This document shows, in pieces, positions 14,201 through 27,400 of a stretch of 64,000 bases of DNA (positions are counted from its first letter, which is position 1; every line of letters starts with the position of its first letter). This DNA comes from Salvator merianae (Eukaryota; Chordata; Lepidosauria; Squamata; Teiidae). The position numbers and the translations under genes are program-made. The notes under the pieces were generated by a model. That model saw only the letters and a program-made list of their open reading frames with translations. It did not search any database and was not told the DNA's origin. Location: positions 82,317,137-82,381,136 of the forward strand of contig QVOM02000025.1 in the NCBI GenBank assembly GCA_003586115.2, given 5' to 3'.

Positions 14201-17200
14201 TCCTTCTTCCTCTCTCCTCTCCAGTTATGCCCATACAAACAATCCCATCTATAGCAGAAAAGCTACCCATATTACTCAAATCAGGTCGAACAAAACTAAG
14301 AGCTCTGTACACACCCAGTGGAGATCCTCTAACATTATTACATCCTAAGCAAGTATTGCACTTAACTGATATGCAATGGTTCATAACCTTTTCTCTTTGG
14401 CATCAACTTTATTCCATTAAATATAGAAGAACTGCTTCTAACAGAATGCTCACTGCCTTGGAATGTACACTATTTTATTAAGCCACCTAAAAGGCAAACG
14501 GAAGCTATATACGAACTTATAGTAGAACATGATAGCAGTAATCTTTATTGTCTAAAAGCCAACTGGGAAAAAGATCTCGATATCAGCATGGCACCTGATG
14601 AATGGGAAGGAATTATTTCTAAAAAACACAAAGCCCTGAAGGCTGCTAATTATAAAGAAACACACAACAAAATACTACACTGGTGGTACAGAACACTAAC
14701 ATTTCTCGCTCATCTATTTCCTTCTCTGCTGCCTAACTGCTGGTATGGGAGAAGGACCTATGGCACATACTTCCACCTATGGTGGGAGCTCCCAAATGTT
14801 AAGGATTATCTACAGTTGATATTTCTAGAAATCTTTAGCATAACAAAAGCAGAAATAAAATTTATTCCTGTTTTATGCCTTTTATTTCTTCATAAGGATG
14901 GCAACAAAAAAAATCAAAAGCAAAAATGTATTTGAATTCTTACTAATTGTAGCCAAAGCCAATATTGCCTGATCCTGGAAAGATTGCATCAAATTCTTTA
15001 ACCTTCATCAAGATAAATACAATACATGATCACTCTTCTTTTTCAAATGGTTGAGGAGTTTATACATTTTCTTTTTACCTCTGATTGCCCCAATCTTCCT
15101 AATACTATTTCTTATTTACCCGTGGCCTCTCTAAACAGTAGAGAAGGCTGTCAACTTTCTTTCTCTTCATCTGTTCTTATAGACCTTGTCAAACTATTTA
15201 AAAGGTTGTCAAACTCTCTTCCTTCTTTACTATTCATAGCCTACTCTTGATAACCTCCATCTTCCTAAGCTATTTTTAACGTATCTTTGGCCTCTCTAAA
15301 TAGTGGTGAAAGTTGCCAACTTTTTTTTCTTCCTGTACTCTTATCAAAGTATTTAAAAGGTTGTCAACTCTCTTTCTATTCTTCTCTGTTTAATTTCTCT
15401 ACTGCCTCTCTAATTTAAAGAAGGAGCAGTTCATTCTCTTTTCTTTATCCTTCCTTACCTCCCAAAGGTTGAAAAGGCAAGTAAACTTTTCTACTTTTAG
15501 TTACCATCAATAAAATGAAAATAGTATTTGCAATCAGCACTTCATGATTAATAGTGAATTGAAACCAATTGAAACCAAAATAGCAAATGCAGATTCAATA
15601 TAGTTGAAGTTATTGATTACAGTGATTTATGTACACTACTAAAAGAAGCTGTAAGGCATCACACTGCAGAACAAATTTTTGTTGACTGACATAATATTTA
15701 ATAAGAATTGTAAGGTCAGTTTTAACAACCAGTTTGTTTTTAAGCTTCTTTTTATTTATTAAACTTTTATTATTATTTTTTCTCTACTGTAGGTCAGTTA
15801 ATTCTATTTGAATGTAATTTCAATATTGAAATTAAAAAAAACCTTTTACATATCACTTCACATTAAAGGAAAATCTTATTTTTGTAAATTGTACCCTTCT
15901 TAGTTGTTGCTGTTATTTAAAATGTATATGTTGTAACTGTAAGTACCTTTTCCCGCCATTATTCAGCTTTTTGGTACCCTTTAATGTCTGGTTCGTACCC
16001 ATGGAGGTAGGCATACCCGCGGTTCGGAACACTGTTCTAGAGTAAGGACTGACAGAGAGAGTCAATGTCAATCCCTTCACCCAGTGAATCTGTGTAGCAA
16101 GTTTGGAGTGGGCTCAAGGACAAATAAGTCAATGGACTGCTCCAGTGCTCCTTGCTGAGGAAGTGAAGGTTGCCAGTTGCCCCATATGGGTGCTAATCAA
16201 CACTGCATGAGGTGACCTGTGGTAGGAAGCACGACTTCCTTGCAGTCTTTTCTTGCTGGGTGGTCCAAGGACACCTGTCCCTCCCTGCTCTGTTATCTGT
16301 ATGGTACTGTTTAAAAAGTGGATTGTCCACTATTGTCATAGTTAAACAGCTGAGGTGAGAAAACAGAATTTGCTGGTCATATGCTGCTCGTCATTTCCTG
16401 TAACCCACAACAACTGTCACAATTGGATTAATATACAATTAAAGGATTTACGTTTTGCTGACTTGTATGCTCTTAACTTGAGGGCATAGCCCTTTGATTT
16501 GGTCTGGGAATGGAATGACAGGAAATGTGATGTAGGACCTTTTTACTGAGAATAATTGTACTGAACAGCAAAATACTTGCTGTATAGAATTAAAGAGAAT
16601 TATTATTATTTATTTATCCCTTTAGAAATTCTGTATTTATATAATTTAAATAGCTTATTCCAGTTGCATTCTGTATCTACAATATCTTAGTTGTATTCCA
16701 GGTAGTTTGTGAGTCAGCCAGGGAACTCTGCTTTAGGGGGTAGCCTTGTAAATATTATAAATAAATGAATTAAAAAAAAATCTAAAATTAATCTGTACAA
16801 ACCTGTAAAGTAAACTGTCTTTCCCAACTAAAAACACAAGTCAATAAAACCAGACAAGCTTTCTTAGGAGTGCTGTGCTAGGTCTCTGTCACTACCACTG
16901 AGAAGGCTACGGTGTGAGAAGGCTACCTGTCATATTTTTGATGTCAGTAGGAACTGAGGAAGAGCCTTAAAAAACAGTTAAGAAACACAGTGTCAGTGTT
17001 CTAATTCTGGCAGCAGATCAACAAAATCTGATATAATTAGATGGTACCTTTCAAAAGGCTTATAGCTGTGCTTTGAACCAATTAAAACTTTTAGATTGCC
17101 TTAAAGAGCATGTGGACATCCAAAGAGATCTTTTATTGTAGTAAAGTTTTATATTGGATGAGATCATATTGGTGATTTATATGATTTTAAATCTTAAATC

Positions 17201-20200
17201 TTGAAGTCTATATTGTTATAATGCAAAATATACACTATAGAGAGGTATTGCAAATGGGCATTACAGCTTATTAAGTGAAACATGTTGGGGAAAAATCATG
17301 AGTCTTCACCCTTCAACTTGCCCCTCTCCTCTTTCAGGTGCTGTTATTGTTTTTAGTAGGTTCATTTTAAATTCTGTTTTATTCATTTATATTTGTATCC
17401 TGCCCTATACCTGAAGGTCTCTGGGCAGGTCACAATAAAAACTTCATAGATGTGCCCATGCAGTCAACCAGAAATTGTTCATGACTCAGTGGTACCCAAC
17501 AGCAATGATGACAAAAAAATTCCCTAGCCTGTAGTCTCTTCTCCACTCCTCTCAGGCAAGAAGGTCCACAGCTTCTGGGCTGGTGGCAGTTGGAGGAGAG
17601 AGGGGCCTCCAACCCAGCCTGCTGTCTCTTTTCTACTCCCCTCAGGCAAGATGAGTATAAAATACCAACACAAATAAATAAATTGGAGGACACATATAGA
17701 ATTCTGAAAAGTGTTGTAAGTACTACAGACGTGCACAATATACTTTTTGAGTTTTGTTACAAATTAAAACCAAGTTCAAAAACTGTCAGAGTTTTCTGAG
17801 TGTTTTATGGGAATAACCTGCTGTCCCACTGGAACACCAGGAAATTCGGAAAGTTCTGCCTAGAAGGAACAATGTTTCCTATTGTAGGGAGGGTTCTAGG
17901 GACCTCCAAGTGGATTGGGTGGTAGGGCATAATGGATGATTCCTGCCACCCAAGCTGTCATACCATTTGCTGATGTGAGAATTGTTGATGAATTATTGTT
18001 AAAATTTCCCAATAACTGGAAAAAGCGCTTTTAATCAGCAATTTGTTGGGTGGGGGACAGCAGAGACATTTAAGTTGTTTCCCCATAACTGACAAATAGC
18101 TGATCCTTAAGGGCAAACACATGGTTTTTGTCTCTCTTTGGGTTCAGCTATGTGAAGCAGAGGAAGAAGCCCCTTTATCCTTATTTGGGGTCTACCAAGA
18201 TTGTTGCCCAAATGGGAAAACAAATCTGACAGCTGTTTGCTGGGACTTCCAGTGCCCTCACTGCTTCTGACCTACAGCTGGCTATTGACAAAGGCTAAAA
18301 AAAAGCTGAGTTTGCTTTGTTGAAACTTTCAGGCAAAACAGAATACAGTTTTGTTCCAAACTTGGAACACTCAGTACAACATTTTTCAAGTGTGGAACAT
18401 TCTGAGTCAGAACATTTTGCAAATCGCTTGTGGGTACCTGACAAAAAATAGTAGAATATTGGGAAGATCACATATGGGCTCTTTCGATCTTCATCTCTGC
18501 CTAACATTGAAAGGCAAGAGAAGAGTGTTTAAACTGGGACAGATAGCAGGGCAATCTGAACTCTCTGCAGAGGCTGTAGGGTGAGGAGGAACTCCTCTGA
18601 GTACATAGAATGGGAAAAAGATTCACCATTGGACTAAATGAGAACAAAAATAATTCTGCAGGGTTCATTCTTCTCTTGATGGCCTTAGTGATCATCATCC
18701 ATTTGCAGCTAGGCTCCATTTAGGACACATTCCAGAATGAACTTGTAGACTTTATTTAGATTATGAAATAATTGGAGTGGCTGTGCTATGTGTTAAACAT
18801 TATTTTAATTGATCCTGGACATAAATGCTGTTAATATTTTTATTTCATTGCTAAATATTTTTCAATATTTAAACTACTCTTCAATAGTATAGCAAGATAT
18901 ATATGTCAATTAAAAAAAAAAGCCCTTGGTTTGCTTTTTCCATTTTTGAGCTGTTATTTTTGAACAAAAACTAGTCCAAATTTTGGTTTTTATCAAAATG
19001 CATAATAGAAACTTTCTGTGTCATGAAGGCATTTTTGGAGAGAGGAACTGGGGATTTTTTTTTTTTTTTTAATGTGACTAACCTATCTGCAAATTGGCAT
19101 TTCCAAGTAAACATACCCAAACCCCATTTTCTGGGCTCTTCCAGTGACAGTTCAGAAATTACCTCCAGCCTTTTAACTGGCTAACACTAAAACCATGGCA
19201 ATTTGCTTAGGTTTTCAGTTCTCAATCTATGCAGGGGCATACTAGATTCTTCTACCTGATTTATTCTGTCCCGTGCTGTGGCAGGGACACACTGATCAAG
19301 CCCTATAGGAGATTGTGGGGTCTTCTGGCAAAATATCATGATAATTAACCTTTCCAGCCACAGTACTCCTCAGGAGCCTTGGAGGAACCTTGTGTTGAAA
19401 ATATTATCTTGCTGCTCCTACTTGCAGAGAGACCTGGACCCTACAGAACAGCTTTGGTCAATGGGAAAATCTTGAGCTGAGGGACAGGTTCCACGAGTGC
19501 CCCACACTTGCAAGGTTACTTGGAGTCTGTACATTAGTACACTTTAGTGGGGAAACTTTTGACTGAGGAGGTGCTCCAAATTCTTGTTCCATACTGTTGA
19601 TTGGCTGCAACGGAGCCATTAGATGTCAAGTATGCACATGACTTGAAATTCCACCTCCTCATCAGAGAAGGTTATATTGGGACAACTAACAGACAACTAA
19701 TAACAAGCGCTGTGTAACTCAGCCACCCACTGGCTTAAAAAACCAGAAACAGAAACAAAAAATGGAAAGGGAGAATTTGCAGGTTCATTTGCCAACTTCT
19801 CTGAAGGGTCAAATCTGGTAGACAAGGAAGATGGGGAATGGTGTGAGTAGATCATGTTTCTTTAAGAATGTGTGGAACAGATACAAGAAGAAAGGGGAAG
19901 AAAGGATAAAATGTGATATGAAAGCCTCCTGACCAGTTATTGTGTGGGGATTGGGAGTTTGGAATGAAAGGGAGAAAGCCCACATTTTTCTTATCAAACA
20001 CCAAAAGAACGCTGTGTGCATTTATGCCCTGTGACTCTAGAAGCAATGAGAAAAAACAGATGAGGAAAGTAGTTGATGAAACAGCCCTTCAACCAACTGT
20101 TGAAAGAAAACATCTCCATCTTTTTCTCACTGTGTGTCTGAAATAGCCATTTACTCATAAATTTTATTTATAACCTGCTTGTGGTTTTATTTGAAGCCAT

Positions 20201-21371
20201 CAGATCCTAGACTTTGTGTTTGTTTTTACAATGTCATGATTTTGTGTTAGCATGTGTACAGTGGGTCTTAGCAGCACAAAGCATTGCCGTAATTGAAACA
20301 CGTGGCTCCTAAGATTTCCAGATACTATATTTACAAACTCTGCTATATAAAACAACTGTCAGGACTTCACGACTAACCTCAAGCGTCTTAGTATATTTTC
20401 CACAGTCTTAATTCATATTATCTATAATAATAAAACCTTGTTTTCTTGTTAGATTTTATTGTGCAACTCCTTAAGCAAACTTATTAATTCTTCAAAAAAT
20501 TTTTTTTTGTCAGAAACACCTAATTTATATTTGTAAATATTTAGGTGACCAATTCTCTCTTGGGTCTGTCTGATATACAGCTATCGGTATAGTCTACAAA
20601 ACAAACCTATTTACATTTCAGCTCTAGTGTAAATTTGTCCCTTATACTAAATAAAATAATTGCTACTTTAAAACAAACATAATGTCAGTTATTTCCTATC
20701 AAGATAGTTTTTCCTTACACTATATTCTGTTTTTTTGTTTTTCATTACAGACCCCAATTATCTCATGGCTAATGAACGCATGAACCTAATGAACATGGCT
20801 AAGTTGAGTATAAAGGGCTTGATTGAATCTGCTCTTAATCTTGGAAGGACATTAGACTCTGACTATCCACCCCTTCAACAGTTCTTTGTCGTGATGGAGC
20901 ACTGCCTCAAACATGGCTTAAAAGGTAGATATAATACGATGGCAGACCTAAGATGTTAAAGTAGAATAAAATGCTGTAACTTATTTTTGTTCTAAATAGC
21001 TGTCCACAAAAATATCATTTTGTGATGTAATTTGAAGACAAATGTATATAGGTATGCAGGTGTATATGTCTGAATACATGGATGTGAATCACATTAGTTT
21101 TTCAGTCTCAGTAGATAGGGGCAGACATCTATATATAACCTGTCCAACTAGATTTCTCCTTACATTTTAAGGTCTGTACTGAAAGTTTAATCTACTGGCC
21201 TTATGTTTTCTTCTGGTGGTGCATCCATGGTTTACAAAAGTGTTGTAGCCGAAAGGCTCTTGCTTGGTATGGCTGTCTCAATTACCATGACAAGGGAATT
21301 TGTCTTCTTTATAATGCTTTATTAATATATATGTATATATAGAGAGAGGGGGGGGAGAGGGAGAGAGAGAT

Positions 21372-21414
<43 letters not shown>

Positions 21415-24400
21415 GCATGACTGTCCATAGGCAAACAAGAATGGGAGCTCCGAATACAGATTTTCCATACTTTGTATAATATTTGTAACTTAAACTCTTT
21501 TTCTCATCTACTGTAGTTACCTTCCCACTTAATTTGGTTATTCTTACAATGATTGGCTTACTTCTCATCATCTTATGTTTCCCATTACCTAGTACACTCC
21601 AATATCCATTGCCAGTTTTTAATGAGCACATAGATAAGGAGGGGGCCATAAATCACCTGTCCTATCTCTTCTATGTGCAGCTGGATCCTAGCACAAGCCA
21701 ATTTACAGAAGGCAAAAGAGCGCACAAGCTAATTAGCAAAAAGCACTAAGTCACAGCCTGTTATGATTTCTTTCTTACTATTGCCTTTGACTTTGTATCC
21801 TTATTGCTCTTTAAGATGGCGTCTCTTATGCTAAGCTTCTAACTATGCATCCACAAAGGCAAGCTGAAAGACATCTGTAGATCTCCCGTCCTCTTACTAA
21901 TCTGGAAGCGGAACAGATAGCCACATTCTGGTTAGGTTCACTCCAAGCACATAGTTCTCACCAGAGGCCCAGGTTGATGACATCTGATAGGGAGCATTGG
22001 GGAGGCCAGATGTCCATTTCTGATGTCAGTGTTAACAGTGTTGAGAAATAAAGGCACCCAGAAGCTTAAATTGTAACTTAAAAGTTAAAAAAAAGGCAGA
22101 AAAAGAACCGGAAAAAGCCTCTTAAGGGGATGAGGGTGAGGTACAGATTCTGATTTGATGTTTGTACAGGGCTGTATTTCTTTAGTAAATGGACTACTGT
22201 GGAATAATTTAGGAAAATAGGTTTTTTTTTTCTTTACAATATATGCTGTAACATGCTGTTTGCTGAAAGGCAAACAGAACTGAGTGTGCTGATCTGAAAG
22301 AAGAAAATGAGTAAAAGAGGAAGAAGAAACAGTTTCCTTGACTGTATATGGTCCCTCATCTGAAATTATTACATTATTCATAGATAAAGGGTGGGACATA
22401 GAAGATCATGGAATAAAGATGAGGAGAAAATGTAAAATAGAGTAAGATTTTCAAGCAATTTAAAAAGGCCAATTTATAAATAATAATGATTCTTGTCTAG
22501 CCAAGAAGACTTTTCTGGGCCAAAACAAATCATTCTGGGGACCTCTGGAATTGGTAGAGAAATTTGTTCCTGAAGCTGCAGAAATCACAGCAAGTGTTAA
22601 AGATCTGCCAGGGCTGAAGTAAGTGAAATCTTTACCTATTCTTTCAACTTGAGGATTCTCAGGCACGCTATAGGGCCATAACCCTCAAAGCAGGTGCTCA
22701 TCCAGGTAACAGATATTTAGCAGCTTCCCCAGTTATCCAAAATGCTTGTGTTTTAGATGCATGTTCCCCTTTCTAGGAAAATGAGAGGAAATAAGTAGTG
22801 GAGTTTTATGGGCTTTCCCACTTCAACCTAAGCAGTCTTAAGAGTGTGCTGTAAGAGTGATCTGAATTTTCAGCTCTTCCTCTGTAGAAATGAGAGAATG
22901 GAGGACAGAAGCTTAAACAATGCCAGACATGAGAGGGAAGAGTAAAATTAGCATGAATATGGAAGAGGTGCTCAAGGTGCTGAACCTCACAATTGGACTA
23001 TGGTTAGGTGCTGTCCATGGGAGCTATCCTTGTATCTCCCCTGGAAGCTGCAGCCGGCACAAAATGTGGCAGCTGGATTGTTGGCTGGTGTGTCTGAGCA
23101 CACACCAAATCGGTGCTTAAGCAAATGCACAGTTGCCAGTTCGTTAGTGGGCCAGATTCAGGGCTTTATGCTTTGGTTTAAGGCCTTAAGCAACTTCGGA
23201 CCAAGGATCTTAAAGAGCACCTCCCTTGTTTTAAACCTGGAAGAGCCCTGCGGTCACCTGGAGAGGTCCTGCTGTATATCCTGCAAAATACAAAATGTCA
23301 TCTCATTATGGCATGCAGTTGGGACTTTTCTGTGGTAGCACCTCCCTCCCTTCTATTATTCACCAGGTGCCTAGATTTACAGCTCTTGGATGCCTTGCTA
23401 AAGACTTTTATCTTCCTCCAGGCATTCCCTTTGTGAATCTTTTTTCTCCAACCCACCAGATTTTAATAAGTTTTAATTGCCTGTCTACTTTATGTGGTTT
23501 TTACCTTTATTTTAATGTCTGTTTTTGTAAACCACTTCACAGTTTTTACAGGAAGCTGTATAGAAATGTTTTTTAATAAATAAATAAAAATTAATAAGGT
23601 TTGTGGCATGCAGTGAAAAAGCATGAGAATGTTTAATCTGTCCCCAGTATCACTGCTTATTTTTAGGTAACAGTTTGAGTATGAGGCCCAACTAGCCATC
23701 TTAATAAAATTTCATTGACTTTCAGATTAGGAGTATAACATAAGAAGTACCCCGCTGGATTGGACCTGTGGTCCATCTAGTTCAGCAGTCTTATCTCACA
23801 GTGGCCAACCACTGCACAAAGAAACCCAGCAGAAGGACATGAGCACACAGCTTGCTCTGCTTGCAGTCTCCCAGCCGCAGGCCTTCAGAGACAGGTCACC
23901 TCCTGCTGCCCTCAGGCTAACAGCCACTGTTAGACTTGACTTTCATGATTATAAGAACTTATGAAGTGCTCCACTGGATTGGACCCATGGCCCATCTAGC
24001 CCAGCAGTCTGTTCTCACAGTGGCCAGCCAGCTGCAGAGGGAAGCCCGCCAGCAGGATCAGAGCTCACAGCTTGCTCTGCTTGCAGTCTCCCAGCAGCTG
24101 GCCTTGGGATGCAGACCATCTCCTGCTGCCTTCAGGGATAATAAATAGCCATTGATAGCCCTGATTTTCGAATAATGGCCCAAACCTTTGTTGAAACCAT
24201 CCAGGCTGGTAGCCAACACCACACCTTGTGGTGTGAATTCCAAAGTTTAACTATGTATTGTGTAAAAAACCCCCAATTGAGCTTCATTTGGTGACTTTTC
24301 ATTCTAGTATTTTAGCAAAGAGAGAAGAAACTTCTCCCTATCTACTTTGTCCATACCATGTATAATTTTTTTACACTTTTATCATGTCCCTTTGCACTTA

Positions 24401-27400
24401 CCTCCTTTCTAGACTGAAAAGCCCTAGAAATTGCAACCTTTTTTGTAAGGAAGCTCCTCCAGCCACTTGGTCATCTTAGGGTGTGTTCAGACTAGCTGTT
24501 TCAGTCACCTTCTGGGTGAATTTGATTGTGGGGTGTGCAAACAAAAAATAGGAAAATTCGCTTTACCCCACCTCCAAGCCTGTAATTAGGTGACTCTAAC
24601 AACTGGGAGAAAACAGCTCTTGGGGCGCCTTAGAGCTGAGTGGGGATCGCCTCTACCAATCACAGCCTTGAAGGAACACATTGGACAGTTGGACAGTCAG
24701 GGAGTGGCACCAGTGAGCTCTTGCTGGCACCAAGAACTTTTGAACTCAATTAAACAGTTTGAACTGCAGCTAAAAAAACCTCCTATCCTGGCCTTCTTTT
24801 AGAAATGTACTTAAAAAGCACAGTAGACTTTGTATAATAATGAAGAGCGGGGAGAGAGAGAGAGACTTGAGTTTTGGAACAATTTTGTTTGCAAACAAAA
24901 AAACCCCCTGGCAGTTAAGGAGTTGGAAACTGCTTCAGCAAAGACGTGGGGATTTTGTACTCAGTGGCCAATCAGTGAGCAGCACCCCTTGCAGTGTTAG
25001 TAGGTTTCCTGTTGAAGTGAATAGGCTATAGCTTGGGTAAGTTTTAATTTTTATAAATGAATAACTGTGTTAATTGGAAGACTTTTTTCCTGTGTACCTA
25101 GGAATTATTCACTCCTTTTATTCAGGCAGTTTTAAAATTGCTAGTCTGAACACACCTTTAGTCTCCCTTTTCTGGACCTTCTCCTACTCTGAAATGTCCT
25201 TTTTGTCATGTGGTGACCAAAACTCCACTTTATAATTTACTGATACTATTTATCAGTAGAAAATATCGGTAATATAATATTTATTTTACTGATATTATTT
25301 TTCAGGTTGTTTTACTGATATCATTGTAGATTATTTTGCTACTCTTTAGCAATAATTCCCAAGGTAGAATGCAAAACAAAGCATGGAACAGAAGTACATA
25401 TTTCAACAATCAAATGCAATAAAAGGCTACAAGATCTTAAAAGCCAGGCAAGAGCAGTTAGTGCAGCTAAAATTTTCTCTGAAACCAGTGAGTTAATGCA
25501 AACAACTTTTTGCTTAGTGTGAAAAGGACAGGAAAATTATTTATGTATATATATATATATATATATGTTCATTTACATTTCTATCCCGCCCTATTTCCTA
25601 AAGTCTCAAGCAAGTTGCAATAAAATTGGTACGAAAACACAGTTAAAATTCACTTCACGCAAAAGGCACTAGAATGTCCCTTATTTCCTGGTTTTCACAT
25701 GTCATGGAATTTCTTCCCCTGAATTTACTGGGCAGATTTTATTTAATTTTGTCAGAGCAATGCTGAATTCACAGGACTCTATGAAGTTTTTTACACCGTG
25801 CCAATTGTCTGTCAAAACACAGGGCTTGAGCCGACTGTGTGAAAAAAATCTGCTGTAGTGTGGTGGATAGGCATTCCAAGGAGAAATCTCTTGTTCAAAT
25901 GTTGCCTTTTCCTTATTTGGTTCCAGGTCTTTGTTCAGTAACTAAAGTTTAAACAAAATGTCCAATCTCTGAATTTGTATGTCAAGGGGAATACTTTCAA
26001 TATGATCCTGTTGCCAGAAAAAAGGAGTAGTGATGAAAGTATATCTCAGTAGGGATCATGCATGTAGTGAGAAATCATGGCCTTCTGTTACCATTTGAAC
26101 TGAACCTAAATATCAACTTGGTATATAGCAGTAGTGGAATGAGCAAATGCAGTGTTACAGGTCTGGGTTTTGAAAATAAAATCAGGTGTTGTAATAAGCC
26201 ATATTAATTTGTGTGGTCAGACCTAACAATCTTGTGATTATTCCATCTGTAAATTGGTTGTATAGTGAGAAGAGACGTAGCTAGGCAGGTCCTAATCTGC
26301 ACTGGTAGCTATGAACACCTAGTCTGGGGTACTGATTTGTGCACAAACCTACATATAACAGTATTAATCTCTTATTTTCTTGGTACTTGATAGGACACCT
26401 GTGGGTAGAGGAAGGGCCTGGCTCCGTCTAGCTTTAATGCAAAAGAAGCTTTCAGAGTACATGAAAGCCTTGATAAATAAAAGGGAAATTCTCAGGTAAG
26501 CAGATTTTCCTTTCTTGATTGCAATTATATATATTCTCAGCTCATTCTCTACAGGGATCTTTATGGTATTGCTTTTGTGCACACATGCAATTGTACTGGT
26601 GCTTCCACGTGCATTTCAATAACAGTGACACCTATTAGTATTCTAACTTGTTAACATTGAGGAAGCTGAATGGGAGTTTAAGGATTGAAGGGCATGACTC
26701 TTCCTTATGTTGAGATGGGGTTAAAAACAGGAAAGTGGCCACTCCCAGATGCTAAGGAGACACAGAATGAGTAGTTTCCTATATGTAGACTTGCCTTCCA
26801 TATGAAATGCAGTGAAATTCACTGTTTCTTCATTTTTACTGTATAGATTAGAGTCACGTGATGTGTCTGGTAGCTTTTTTTCCCATGATCAGTTGCCAAA
26901 AGCATAGCCACTATACTGAAATAATCTTCACCTTGATTATATTGATCTGCATTACCTGTTGACAGTACTTTTCCATTTTGATAAATTAGAGAGTTACTTT
27001 CATTTTCGAAGGATTATTTTAATTTTTAAAACCCTGCCTGTGTTTTTCCCTAAGTACAGTTGCTCAATCTCAGCAGGAAGTGTCATTTGCAAGGAGGTGC
27101 ATAGTTACCTGGCAGTTTTCAGAGCACTTGGCAGCTGGCAAACCTTGGGCCAAGCTGCTTAGTGCAGAACAATGCAGTCCTGCCTTAGTAGCATCACTGT
27201 CCTTTCTCATAAATTATAGCACTCTCTAAATCTTGACTGCTGCAATTGTGCCATTGAAAATTGTTGAGGTTTACCTAAGGCATCTATTTTATTATTACAA
27301 TTTTTCCAGAAATATCAATAGCTACCCTGTCTGACTCCTCAGCCAATCCGCCCTCTCTTATGACATAGCACAAAACTCTGCTGGGGGCACCTGCTATTTT

